A DNA stretch of 64,000 bases from Chloroflexota bacterium. Lineage in GTDB: Bacteria; Chloroflexota; Anaerolineae; Anaerolineales; Anaerolineaceae. A model generated the notes under the pieces. That model had not been told where the DNA came from and searched no databases. It saw only the letters and a list, made by a program, of their open reading frames with translations. The stretch is taken from NCBI GenBank assembly GCA_016838895.1, contig JAEKNU010000012.1, positions 21,716 through 85,715 of the forward strand. The letters are read 5' to 3'. A program made the translations under genes and the position numbers. This document shows positions 25,303 through 36,400 of the stretch, piece by piece; positions within the stretch are counted from its first letter, which is position 1; every line of letters starts with the position of its first letter.

Positions 25303-26304
25303 TTATGCATTATTCAGGCGGGCAAATATACGACATATTGCTAGCGTAATCCACTCACGTTTAATGCTTGTCTTTGGGGATTGTGGTTCTTTGTCTGCAA
25401 CGTATGTGGTATTCCATAACCCATCTTCTCTTTGATGGGCGAGAAACCATTGTAAGGCCTTTTGTATTTGGGTATCAGTATTATCCGGCATAATGATCGA
25501 AATCGAATCCATAGCTGAGACAAGCTGATTCCACCAAAAGGGATACTCAAAACGTACCCAATAACTGGCGGATTGATAAGAAGTATAGGCATCTTTTTCA
25601 AAAAATCTTGATTTGAGCAAGTGGGCAGCCGAGATGGCATCAACTGAATGGCGATATTTTTCATGCGCAGCAAATGCACGCAGCACCATTCCTGTCGCAT
25701 TGTGTGAGAATGGTTTGCTGCGATCTGGTTCAACCGGTACCATGAATTGGCTGCTTAATTGATATTGTTCTTCGCGGCTGAATTTATGGGTGATCATGGG
25801 AATGCTCCAACCCAAATCATCCTGACGAATAGAAAGCAGCCATCGCATTGCTTTTTCTACTCGGTGATCTTCTTGATAGCCAGCTTTGATCAATAATGAC
25901 AGAATTGCACCGGTATAGTAGGTTGCATATTGGTTTGCCAATATACCACGCAGATCACTGTCGGGTGATTGACATGAGAATATAAATTCAGCTGCTTTTT
26001 CAATCTGCGGATGAGCACGGGTGAAGCCATACATTTCGATTAGGAAGCGTAAATTTCTCCAGGTTTCAATGAGGCAGTAGTTAATGGCGGGGTGTTGGTT
26101 TTTAGCGGAACTAGGCCAGGAGCTGTCCGCAAGTTGTTTTTTCAATATACGTTGGGCTTCTGACTCTTGCCAGAGAATTTCAATGGCTTCAACAGATTCG
26201 CATAGGAAATCTCGTTGAGTAAAATAGCGTATGGCTTTTTGCTTGGAAGTCAATAAAATGGGTATTGGGTTGATTTCAAAACATGTTGACCAATCGTTTT
26301 CCAT
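25303..26304 (-). CDS. terpene-cyclase/prenyltransferase-fold (alpha-toroid) protein
   Basis: About 333 residues, helical throughout, with repeats resembling squalene-cyclase/prenyltransferase toroids: FIFSCQSPDSDLRG, LLSIRQDDLGW and FLAHQREDGLWN are QW-like motifs. No DxDD or other cyclase catalytic motif and no membrane segment is visible, so activity as a cyclase is doubtful; a peptide- or glycan-processing role for a toroid fold is equally possible. ATG at 26304 with GAGAAG upstream is preferred to GTG at 26319. Neighbours are the cyclase above and the TolB-like gene below, without clear linkage. Confidence 0.55.
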   Translation of the reverse strand: MENDWSTCFEINPIPILLTSKQKAIRYFTQRDFLCESVEAIEILWQESEAQRILKKQLADSSWPSSAKNQHPAINYCLIETWRNLRFLIEMYGFTRAHPQIEKAAEFIFSCQSPDSDLRGILANQYATYYTGAILSLLIKAGYQEDHRVEKAMRWLLSIRQDDLGWSIPMITHKFSREEQYQLSSQFMVPVEPDRSKPFSHNATGMVLRAFAAHEKYRHSVDAISAAHLLKSRFFEKDAYTSYQSASYWVRFEYPFWWNQLVSAMDSISIIMPDNTDTQIQKALQWFLAHQREDGLWNTTYVADKEPQSPKTSIKREWITLAICRIFARLNNA

Positions 26305-26379
26305 TGAGAATCTTCTCACTTATCAAAAGTATAAAAATTTTTAGATCAATGGATTTCATTTTAATGATAATTGATAAAA

Positions 26380-27327
26380 TTAATCTACTATTGGTGCATC
26401 CATTATCCAAATTGTGGTGTCAGTAGAATTTTCAGGATTGCTGGTCGCAGCTTCAAATAGGATTGTTTTTCCATCGGGAGACCAGGATGGTGCTCCGGCA
26501 TAGCCGCCAGATGTTGTAATTTGTCGAGATTTAGTATCATATATAGATTGAATAAACAATTCGGCATATTTTATTTCAGGATCATCGGCGCTAAAAACAA
26601 TCCATTTGCTATCAGGTGAGAAAGAGGCATCTGTTTTATCCCCGGGACCATGCGTCAGTTGGTGTTGGTTTGTGCCATCGGCATTCATAATCCAGAGTTC
26701 CCATATATTATCTATATAGGTTTGATATACAATGAGTTTTCCATCTGGTGACCAGTTTGGTTGACGACTATCAAGAGATGAATCTGTTAATTGTATGTAT
26801 TTTCCTGATCCATCAGTTTTGAATTTGAAAATCTTTCCAGCCTCGGCAATATCCATTTCATGGCTTTCAAATACAATCCACTCACCGTCTGGTGAAAATG
26901 ATGGTTCATATGCGACCAGGCTTTCACGATTTGTTATTCTTGTTTCGCGCCCGGGTTGGGCCAACGGATTAATCAGATATATTTCGTCGTGAGGGTCCCG
27001 CGATGAAGAAAAGACGATCATATCTTTTTTTTGATTCCAAGCCGAGCCTGGTAAATTTACATTTTCGCTACCATCGCTAACCAAAATCGTTACATTCTGA
27101 CGTTCTATGTCGTACAAAATAAGATCTGCCGGACCTTTATTGTATCCATTTTGAAAACGGGTCAGTAATATTGTTTTCTCATCAGGTGACCATGCTGGAT
27201 TTTGCAAACTACCATCAAGATCAATAGGTATTTGTATTGCCGTCTGATTGGTGCTGACAGGCGAATCGCAGGCAACCTGCCTAATGAATAGTATAAATAG
27301 TAGCAGAATTCGATATTTTTTTTTCAC
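26380..27327 (-). CDS. TolB-like beta-propeller lipoprotein
   Basis: 315 residues. A short N-terminal hydrophobic stretch ends in a lipobox-like V-A-C. Repeats of the form (P/A)xWSPDGKxIxF then run through the protein (AWSPDEKTILL, SFSPDGEWIVF, NWSPDGKLIVY, SFSPDSKWIVF, SWSPDGKTILF), the PD40 pattern of TolB propellers. This should be a surface or periplasm-side protein-binding propeller. It starts with GTG overlapping the previous stop by four bases (GTGA), so it is translationally coupled to the S66 peptidase gene. Confidence 0.85.
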   Translation of the reverse strand: MKKKYRILLLFILFIRQVACDSPVSTNQTAIQIPIDLDGSLQNPAWSPDEKTILLTRFQNGYNKGPADLILYDIERQNVTILVSDGSENVNLPGSAWNQKKDMIVFSSSRDPHDEIYLINPLAQPGRETRITNRESLVAYEPSFSPDGEWIVFESHEMDIAEAGKIFKFKTDGSGKYIQLTDSSLDSRQPNWSPDGKLIVYQTYIDNIWELWIMNADGTNQHQLTHGPGDKTDASFSPDSKWIVFSADDPEIKYAELFIQSIYDTKSRQITTSGGYAGAPSWSPDGKTILFEAATSNPENSTDTTIWIMDAPIVD

Positions 27328-28268
27328 ACCGCATCACTTTTATCATGATCAGCATTTAGTATACTGACGCACTTTTGATCTGCATCAAGAGAAATAATTC
27401 CGCCAATTGGCAGCGTGGTATTGGCGCAATTGTGTCCAAAATCCTGAGTTTTCAATATCGGAAATTCATATTCCTCAACAATGCGCAACAGAACATCTTC
27501 CATGAAAGTCGTTGTTTCAGATTTGTTATCCGTGCCGTCGATGTAGCCGGTAAGAATGCCATTGATTTGTTCAAATATGCCCATTTGCTTTAGCTGCTGA
27601 AACATATGATCAAAACTTGCAGCCGGAACATCAATGGCTTCCAGTGCTAATATCGAGCCAGTAAAATCTGGTAGGTATGCTGTACCCACTAACTTAAGCA
27701 AGCAATTAATATTTCCACCTAATAGTTTCCCTTTTGCTATTCCGGAGCGAATGGTTTTACGGTCGCCATTAGCAGGGATCTCACCGGATCGTCCTTCGAC
27801 CAATATGGCATTGAATTCATTCAGTTCATAGGCTTGTTGATCATTGCCGAAGCCCCACATAACATCCGGCCCATGGAAGGTGATTAGGCCGGTTCGGGCA
27901 TGGATGGCATTCAGCAATACGGTAATATCACTGATGCCCAGGAATATTTTGAGGTGAGTGCGAATGATATCCCAATCCAGATAGGGCAGACATGCATTGG
28001 CAGTGTACCCACCTTGTGTACAGATGATGGCTTTTACATCAGGGTTGGCAAACATATTGTTGATATCCTGGGCTTTCTCTATTGGCGAAGCGGAATATTC
28101 CCAGGAGCTTGAATGTGTATGCTGACCTTCGAGCACTTGAAATCCAAATTCTTTTAATCGGGAAATACCATCATCATATTGCGTCTGGATAACATCCACA
28201 ACTGGGTTGGATGGAGATACAACACCAATTGTATCGCCAGGGTTAAGTTTTGGTGGAAATATCGACAT
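27324..28268 (-). CDS. S66-family serine peptidase (LD-carboxypeptidase / MccF-like)
   Basis: 314 residues with the S66 triad pattern: Ser in FLGISDITVLL (about residue 112), Glu in LALEAIDV and His in DFGHNC. N-terminal PGDTIGVVSPS is the conserved opening. The family either trims the tetrapeptide of peptidoglycan (LdcA) or hydrolyses acyl-nucleotide antibiotics (MccF); spacing here resembles the MccF-type entries, but function cannot be settled. No signal peptide, so cytosolic. RBS GGAGG precedes the start. It forms an operon with the TolB-like gene. Confidence 0.82.
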   Translation of the reverse strand: MSIFPPKLNPGDTIGVVSPSNPVVDVIQTQYDDGISRLKEFGFQVLEGQHTHSSSWEYSASPIEKAQDINNMFANPDVKAIICTQGGYTANACLPYLDWDIIRTHLKIFLGISDITVLLNAIHARTGLITFHGPDVMWGFGNDQQAYELNEFNAILVEGRSGEIPANGDRKTIRSGIAKGKLLGGNINCLLKLVGTAYLPDFTGSILALEAIDVPAASFDHMFQQLKQMGIFEQINGILTGYIDGTDNKSETTTFMEDVLLRIVEEYEFPILKTQDFGHNCANTTLPIGGIISLDADQKCVSILNADHDKSDAV

Positions 28269-28369
28269 TTATACCTCCATAAACAGGCGAACCCCTTTTT
28301 CTTACCATTATATGTTTTCTTCTGATGAAGAGAGGTATGACGCATAGGGTGAGTATTGGGGGAAGGGCA

Positions 28370-28981
28370 TTATTCCTTAAAATCAAAGGTATGTTCAATG
28401 ACTCCAGGCAGCAATCGATAAACAGAATAGCCCAGTATCTGATTAAATTCATCCCGGATATCAAAATAGGCTTGCCAGCGTTCCTGATAATTTTCATTGA
28501 GATTGCGTCTTAGTGCTACATCAATGAAGCGTTTTTCCATTAAACAAAAACCTGTTGGCATTGCTAAGCAATCACATAATTGGATCAAACGGTCGTACGA
28601 GGTATAAGTAAATGATTTAAGAATGCCATTCACCTGCTGATATTCTTTTTCATCACAGTCCCATACGCCTGCAAATGTGCGTGTATCTTGCAGGGGGAAA
28701 CTATGGCTTAAACAAATTTGCGCAGCGTCATCAAATCCCTGAGAAAGTAAATAATTGTAGCCATCAAACACGTGGCGCATATCGGTGATACCAAAGCGCC
28801 TGCCAATATCATGTAATAAGCCCAAAATGTATGCAGGTTCTTCATCTAGTCCAAAGCAATGCTTTGCAATGATTTTTGCTGCCTCTGCAGTTTTCTTTGA
28901 ATGAGAAACCCAGGGACCTGGATTCAGTACTGCAGATTCCTGAAGCATTTGCTCTGCTTGATCCTGCGATGGTATTTTCAT
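28370..28981 (-). CDS. HD-domain hydrolase
   Basis: About 203 residues with the metal ligands of the HD superfamily: His in VSHSKKTAE, HD in GLLHDIGRR, His in CLSHSF and a later Asp in QLCDCLAM. It probably acts as a phosphohydrolase on a nucleotide or similar substrate, identity unknown. ATG at 28981 has GGAGAG upstream and is preferred to an in-frame start at 29020 that touches the neighbouring stop. Downstream of the GT87 gene and probably in one transcript with it. Confidence 0.75.
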   Translation of the reverse strand: MKIPSQDQAEQMLQESAVLNPGPWVSHSKKTAEAAKIIAKHCFGLDEEPAYILGLLHDIGRRFGITDMRHVFDGYNYLLSQGFDDAAQICLSHSFPLQDTRTFAGVWDCDEKEYQQVNGILKSFTYTSYDRLIQLCDCLAMPTGFCLMEKRFIDVALRRNLNENYQERWQAYFDIRDEFNQILGYSVYRLLPGVIEHTFDFKE

Positions 28982-29019
28982 TGGTCTCTCCAATCTCTGT
29001 AGTTTATTGATGTTGAGCA

Positions 29020-30246
29020 CTAACCAGTAGATGTTTCATTTTTTTGTGCAAAATAAATTTTCTTGTTTTTTGAAAACAGGATTACAAAAAATATAATTAG
29101 AGGAATGATTACATTGGGTATCTCGCGATGGATATTGTACGCCATGCTGAGTAATATCAAGGCAATGATATCTATGAACAAGAATGCTAATGCAGTTAGT
29201 AAATATGGCATCTTATTGGAAATCATTCTTCTCACGATGTTGATGATAGGTAGTATGAGTATAACTTGATCATATGGCCAATTCGAAGGTGTAACCAGAA
29301 GAGAAGATGCAATTGCAATACTGAACATCCATTCCGGGGCGATATTTGAAGCATTTTTCAAAATAAAAACCAATGTGACCAAAATAAAAATTAAGACAGT
29401 AATTCCCCCCCAATTTAGTGCCCGTTCCCAATTATAGTTTGTTAAATATGCAAAAGCACCCCATATCGTAGGTGCGTATCCAAAGATATGTTCAATTTTT
29501 GCATTCCCAATTTCCCAATACTCTGAAAGCCAGTTTACATTTCGAAGAAAACCCAGGGTTAGAAGCAGCAAACCTGAAAGACTGATGCCTAAGATGCCAT
29601 ATCCCTTTTTTCGTAATAACAACCAAAATAGGGTGTAGCATACGATTGGGACGCCAATATTTGGCTTCAACGCGATGATTGTTAATAGCATACCACCATA
29701 AAACCATTTTTCTTTGTTCCACAATACAACAACAATTGTCAAAATAAATAGAAGAAAAGCGCCAATTTGCCCACCAAATAATACTGAAATAGTTGGTCTG
29801 AAGAGGGGGATGGCAACAAAGATAGGGAAGATGTAATGTTTCAAATTTTGATCTGCGTTTTGGTACAACAGGGTTAAGGCAGAAGTAATAATCATCACTT
29901 CTGAAAGGAAAACCCACAGAATATAGGCTTCATGATAAGGAATAGCCCCCAATGGTGCATAAAAAAAGGATAATGGCAAGGGATAAACATATTGTTTATT
30001 GGGAATCCAGGAGACCCCAAATTGTTGATGCCCGGCTACCCAATCATTGACGGAATATGGGTTTTCTCCTGTCCAAACCATATGCCCGGATAGATAAAAT
30101 GTAAAAAAATCACTATTTAGATAATCTCTGTTATCAACGATTGTTATGGCAATATATAGCAGAAAGCCCAAAATGACGACAATCAGGCATATATAAATCA
30201 ACCATTTATATTTTGAGTTATTAATTTTGTTTAGTAGCGATTTCAT
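29020..30246 (-). CDS. GT87-type (DUF2029) membrane glycosyltransferase
   Basis: 408 residues with about ten transmembrane helices. The first extracytoplasmic loop has DFFTFYLSGHMVWTGENPY, matching the D-x-x-x-Y...G-NPY pattern of GT87/DUF2029 polyprenol-phosphate mannosyl- and related transferases (GT-C fold). It should transfer a sugar from a lipid-linked donor to an envelope acceptor; the acceptor is unknown. A good promoter (30413-30441) precedes it with a leader of about 160 bases in which I see no further gene. Confidence 0.8.
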   Translation of the reverse strand: MKSLLNKINNSKYKWLIYICLIVVILGFLLYIAITIVDNRDYLNSDFFTFYLSGHMVWTGENPYSVNDWVAGHQQFGVSWIPNKQYVYPLPLSFFYAPLGAIPYHEAYILWVFLSEVMIITSALTLLYQNADQNLKHYIFPIFVAIPLFRPTISVLFGGQIGAFLLFILTIVVVLWNKEKWFYGGMLLTIIALKPNIGVPIVCYTLFWLLLRKKGYGILGISLSGLLLLTLGFLRNVNWLSEYWEIGNAKIEHIFGYAPTIWGAFAYLTNYNWERALNWGGITVLIFILVTLVFILKNASNIAPEWMFSIAIASSLLVTPSNWPYDQVILILPIINIVRRMISNKMPYLLTALAFLFIDIIALILLSMAYNIHREIPNVIIPLIIFFVILFSKNKKIYFAQKNETSTG

Positions 30247-30412
30247 ATCATCCAGTCTTATTTTATTTTTATTGCGCTAACTTTTTTTGTGAATTTTGAC
30301 CATTTCCAGGATAGACATTATAAGCTCTATATTGTTTGTGCCATTACGGATTATTCTAAGGAAGATTCGAGCTGTCACGCCATTCCCCTGATAAGCAATA
30401 TTGATTTTCTTG

Positions 30413-30441
30413 ATTATAGTTGTTGTTATCATGTTTAGCAA
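30413..30441 (-). promoter_or_regulatory. promoter of the GT87 gene
   Basis: TTGCTA (30441-30436) and TATAAT (30418-30413) on the minus strand are spaced by 17 bases, 25 bases after the glucan synthase stop. Confidence 0.65.
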
Positions 30442-30465
30442 AAGATTTTGCAGATGAATGTTCTA

Positions 30466-33400
30466 CTATTCTTTTCCCATTCTGATCACGACCTGATGTA
30501 CTTCACTATCCGTGACCCAGGAGATAAGTTTGCTGCGCATTAGCTGATCATCCACTAATACAGTGCTGACTCCACTGTTCACCTGCATAGGATTACGTAC
30601 GGTAATATCATAACTGCCTCGCGGAAGCCGTAATTTGATTTCATAGGATTCCCAGTCTTTCGGAATCATAGGGTTCAGTGTGAACCCATCTTTCTCTAAA
30701 CACAAACCTAAAATACGTTCAATGCCAAGTCTATACATCCAACTGGCGGAACCTGTATACCAGGTCCAGCCGCCGCGTCCTAAATGTTGCGGTGCACTAT
30801 ATACATCTGCTGCGATGACATAAGGCTCAACCCGATATTGGGTGACTTTATCAGGCGAATTACTATGATGAATAGGGTTGATCATCTGATAGAGCTTAAA
30901 AGCATAATCCGCCTGTCCAGCATCGGCAAATGCCCAGATAGTCCAGGCTGCCGCGTGGGTATATTGACCTCCATTCTCTCGAATACCTGGCTGATAACCT
31001 TTTATATATCCGGGATCCTGAGTGGATTTATCCAATGGGGGGGTAAAGAGTAAAATCAATTTATCCTCTTCACGGATCAGGTTATCTTTTACTGACTGCA
31101 ATGCCAACTGAACTTTGGGGTTTTCTTTCAACCCGGCGAATACTGCCCAGGATTGGGCAATAGCGTCAATTTTACATTCTGCATTGGCTGCAGTCCCCAA
31201 TGGGGTACCATCATCAAAATAGGCTCTGGTGAACCATTTACCGTCCCATGCCTGCGATAGAATGGTATTGATAAGGCTTTCTTTCTTTTTTAACAACTCT
31301 TCCGCCAGGAGTGGCTTATTGCGGCCCTCGCAAATCTTTGCAAAGCGTTCAACAACCACACAAAGGAACCATCCCAGCCAGACACTTTCTCCCTTACCTT
31401 TTATACCAATTCTGCTGAAACCATCATTCCAGTCATGTGAACCTATCAGGGGTAAACCATGTGCCCCCTTTGTATCGCTGCGATGGATAGCCCGCAGGCA
31501 ATGCTCCAGAATACTATATTGCTCATTTTCTTGAGGAAACTGATCATATCGATCGTGTTCATTTTCTGCTAATTGTGCAGCGATCAGAAAGGGGATACGC
31601 TCATCAAGAATGGAATCATCGCCAGTGCGATTAATATACTCAGAGACAACATATGGTAACCATAACAGATCATCGGAACAATGTGTTCGTACGCCTCGGC
31701 CAGCGGGTGGGTGCCACCAATGCAGCACATCACCTTCTGTAAATTGATGTCTGGCGGCTTCTAAAATGAAGTCACGCGTCCATTCGGGTTTGGCAATCAG
31801 GTATGCAATTGTATCTTGTAATTGATCACGAAAACCATATGCACCGCTGGATTGATAAAATGCGGAACGGCCCAAAAAGCGGGAAGAAATGGACTGGTAC
31901 AGTAACCATTGATTGACCATGATATCAAATGAAGGTTCCGGTGTTTTCACCTGAACCGAATTGGTTATGCCAGTCCAGAAACGCACGGATCGACTGAGGG
32001 CATTATTTGTTTGTTCAAAATTCTGATATTTGTGGATCAGGTGTTTGGCATCTGCCTCATCATCTCCCTGGCCGAGCAGATAAGTGATTTCTTTCTTTTC
32101 TCCTGGACTGAGCCAAATGATATGGCTCATCACTGCACAAGGATCATGAACAGAAGATATATCTCCCGAGAGTGCTACCTGGCCTAAAGCCATTGGATTC
32201 CTGAAGCTGCCATTTCTACCAATAAATTCGGCTCGATTCGTGGTGATCCATTGGGGAGTACGGGTAGCTGCAAGAAAAGCAGTTTTTTGTGCAAAATCCG
32301 GATTGAATGTATTACGTGCTAGAATCGCATGTAGATAGGTGTCAAAGTGCTGCTGAATAAATAATTGATTCTGATGTTTATATGTGCCCAGTACCCAATC
32401 AGCATAATATGTAGAGGAGATGCGACAAATCCGCTCACGCACGTTTTGAATGGTCAGACGGGCGCATTTTATGGGGTCAATTTTATCGGTGAAGTAGGTT
32501 AATGTAGTGAGAATGCCGTGGCTGGAATGTGTAAAGCTGGTATATCCAGCTCCGTGAATGACTTCATAGGGCATGTCATCACCAACCGGGAGGAAAGATG
32601 GTGACCAGTATTGCCCAGTTTCTTCATCCCTGAGATATATTGCTTCACCCGGTTGATCCTGAAGAGGATCATTACTCCATGAAGTTAAACGGTTTTCACC
32701 ACTATTACCTGCCCATGAATAGCCAATACCACTTTCTGATATAGTAAATCCAAAGTTTGGATTACTAATAACATTGATCCATGGCGCTGGAGGAATATGC
32801 TCATGATCAATCAGCATATGGTATTTTTCACCATTTTCTGAAAACCCGCCGATCTGATTTCTGAAATTTAGTTCTTGAACAGGTGAAAGCAATTCACTGC
32901 CCAAAGAGGATTCAATCGGGGGTAATGTTGCATGGAAATCAGGCAGATATTCCAACTCCATAAATTTTTCTGTGAGAAGATCTTTGAATGTTTTATCATC
33001 TACAGAAAGGACAACATTTGCGCTTGTTTTTAACAAAGTCTGGCTTTCTAATGGCATCTGATCGGCACGTAAAATGTATATGCCACCTTTGCGATTTAAC
33101 CATGGCGTTGCTCCCAATTTTGATAGCAGACGTTGCAGTAAAATATTTAATTCCTGATCATACGTGGTGTCTCTTTCATTCAGCAGCACTAAATCAATTT
33201 GCATATGCCGACTGCGCCAAAAAATGTATCCTTTTAATATTGTCGAGAGATTATTAATTTCTTCCAATTCATTGATTCGAATCAGGCAAATTGGAAAATC
33301 ACCGGAGATTCCGTATGGCCACAAACCGGATTGTCCGAGTTGATTTCTTTTCAGGATTTCTTGTTTGGTTCGCAGTTTATCATTTGCATATAATACAAGT

Positions 33401-36400
33401 GAGAATAATTTGTCAAAGAGCTCAATTTCAGGGGGCTCAATATTTAACTGTTGCAAACTACGTTCTGCTTTCATTTTTTCGGCATCAATACTGCGCTGTA
33501 TGTATGTAGGGCTGACATACTTCAATATATTTTGTGTGATATTTGTTTTATTGATTGATGCAGTAGAGAGATAATAAATTGTGATTGTTTCATGCGCAGG
33601 AATCTCACAGGTAATATTGATAGATGCAATAGGATCCAGGGAATTTTGGGTGGATTGAATTTCTTCAATATCGAAGTGATTTTTGAAAATTGCAGGATGA
33701 TGAATATCTCCAGCTCGGCCAATGAAGTATTCTCTATCTGTGATGTACTTAACTTTTGAAATAAATTTTGAATCGCTGCACCAGGCGTGCCCAAAATGCA
33801 ATGGTTTTTCATCGGCACTTCGCAATCTGCGAGAAAAATAAATTGTTTTCTCATCTTCATTTATTTCATTTTCGATAAAAAGTTTATTGAATGCAGGATG
33901 TCTTTGATCTGAGAGTTGTTGTGAGAGGATGATTTCAGTATAGCTGCCAACAATGATTGTACGTGTTTCATCGGCCTGATTTGTTATGCTGATGTGTCGT
34001 ATTTCAACATCATCATCTGAAGTGACGATGATATCCATACGGGCAGCCATTTCATTTGCACTTTTTGTAAATTCAACTTTATGGGGATGGAATGCAATTT
34101 GCTGATAATTAACCGGACCCGGAATAGGCATTTCAGAAATGGACCAAAGATTCTCTTCTTTAGGTTCATACAAGTAGTACCAGCTTCCATATTGATTCAA
34201 TGAGCGATCATTTCTCCAACGAGAGATGTCCCGGTCTTCGTATCGTGTGAATCCGGCACCATCATTACTGATCACAACGTGATATTTTCCATTGGAAAGC
34301 AGGTGTAATACTGGGGGATCGGTTTTTGCAGATGGGAACCATGCATCATATACCAGCCTTTTTCGTTGCGGCGCATGAAATTCTGATTCCATGATATGAG
34401 GGTAATCAACTGGCATATCACGTCCAATGGTTTCATACAAAAGAATTTCTAAAGCACTGATTTCTGGATCGCCGTGAAAGGCTTTTATCAGGCATTTGTT
34501 TTTCAAGTGGTTGCATATTGCTGTTAGAACCATGCCCTGATGATGTGCCATGTAAGATTTTACAATGCGGCCTTCCTTTTCCGGTGATCGTTCAGGTGTG
34601 AAATCTAATGCTTCATAATATCCATAAATTCCTCTGGCATGATGTTTATTTAAACGCTCCATGTTTAGCAGAACCTTGGCAGGTGCTTGCAAGGTACACA
34701 TCAGGGATGCATAAGGTGCGATTACCAAATCATTGGCAAGGCCGCGTTTTAATCCCAGACCCGGTGTTCCAAATGCGCGATATTGATAATTCATCTGTGA
34801 GTCGAAATGATAATAACCTGATTCTGAAATACCCCAGGGAATATCGTGGCGGTGTGCATAGTTTATCTGCCGCTCAATGGCGCTATTTACACTGATGCCC
34901 ATTATGGATTGTTCGGGATTTTTCATAATGGCTGTCGGCATTAAATATTCGAACATCGTGGCGCTCCATGATAGTAGTGTCCATTGATTATCTACGCGAG
35001 TGATTGGGCGCGCTAAATGTTTCCAATGTGTTTGGGGAACATCCCCTTTTGCGATGGAGATAAAACTGGCAATCCGTGATTCTGAAGCGAGTAAATCGTA
35101 ATAATTATTATCCAATTGTCCAGTTTCAATATTGTATCCAATATGAAATACCTGGCGTTCCTCATGGAATAGGAACCCAAATTGAGTGTTCTGATATTTC
35201 GATTTTAATTGGCCTGCAAGGGAATTGATTGTATGCTTTTGTTGATTAGTTAATCGACGTGTTATTTCAATATGTTGCTCGAGATCACTTGACCATTTTT
35301 CAATTAATAACCTTAAGGTTGCTGAGGCACGAAAATATAATTGCGATTTCGCGTAGCGTAGCTTTTGTGACAATGTGTTCGCTAATTCATGATGGGGGAT
35401 ATTTGCTGGCAAGCGCAATGTATCTTCGATAATATCAATGAGTTGGCTGGCAGCTTCCTCATGACTTTCCATTGCTTTTATTTCTTCGATAAAGCGGTAC
35501 GCTGCCAAAATCCAGGGTGCCTGGTAATGAAAATCTGCGATGATATTATCAACCTGGTAATGAGTTCGGCCCACCCATATTCGGATTGCGTTAATTGTTT
35601 CTCTATTTATCAAGGTTGCATTATTTTCAACCAGATTAAGAATCGTTTCTTCCAATGTATTCCATGTTGTTTCAATGAAATTGCGCAAGTTAATAATCCA
35701 TTCGGAGGGTTCAGTTTTCCAATCTTCAATATCACGACCAATTTTGGCGATTTGAAAAAGTACATTGTCTTTTTCTTCAATGATGGGAATATCGCAAATG
35801 ATTTCTTGTATCACTGAAAAACAATCCAATAATCCTTCGAATTGCTGCCATTTAATAATTGGATCGTCTATAATTTGTTGTAAATAATTACTCAGGGTCA
35901 GGTAACAAGCGGCTAAGTTGCCACTATCTACTGTGGAGATATACCGCGGGGGGAGAGGCAATAAACTTTGTGTATCGTACCAGTTATACAAATGTCCACG
36001 ATATTGTTCCATAATAGAGATTGTTTTCATAGTTTGTTGTATACGGTATGTCATATCAATGTAGGAAACGTAACCTAATTCATAGGCGGTGCTGATAGAT
36101 AATAGATATAATCCGATATTGGTTGGTGAAGTACGATGCGCAACCACGCCTTTTGGTGATTCCTGGAAATGATCAGGCGGCAGCCAAGAATCATCAGGTC
36201 CAACAAATGTTTCAAAAAACATCCATGTGCGTAAGGCAGTATTGCGAAAAATCTGATTGGCTCTGGCTGGCAAAGTTTCATCTTTTTGCTGAATTGGTTT
36301 GCTAATCAGTAGCGCAATACTAGGTGTGAACAACCAGAGAACGGCCCAAGGGAATGCAGCAGGAATTGACTTGATGTGAATGAATATAAGAACAATAAAA

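Noticed and set aside
25303..26304. Squalene-hopene cyclase
   Set aside because: Too short and without a DxDD motif; only the toroid-like repeats are supported.
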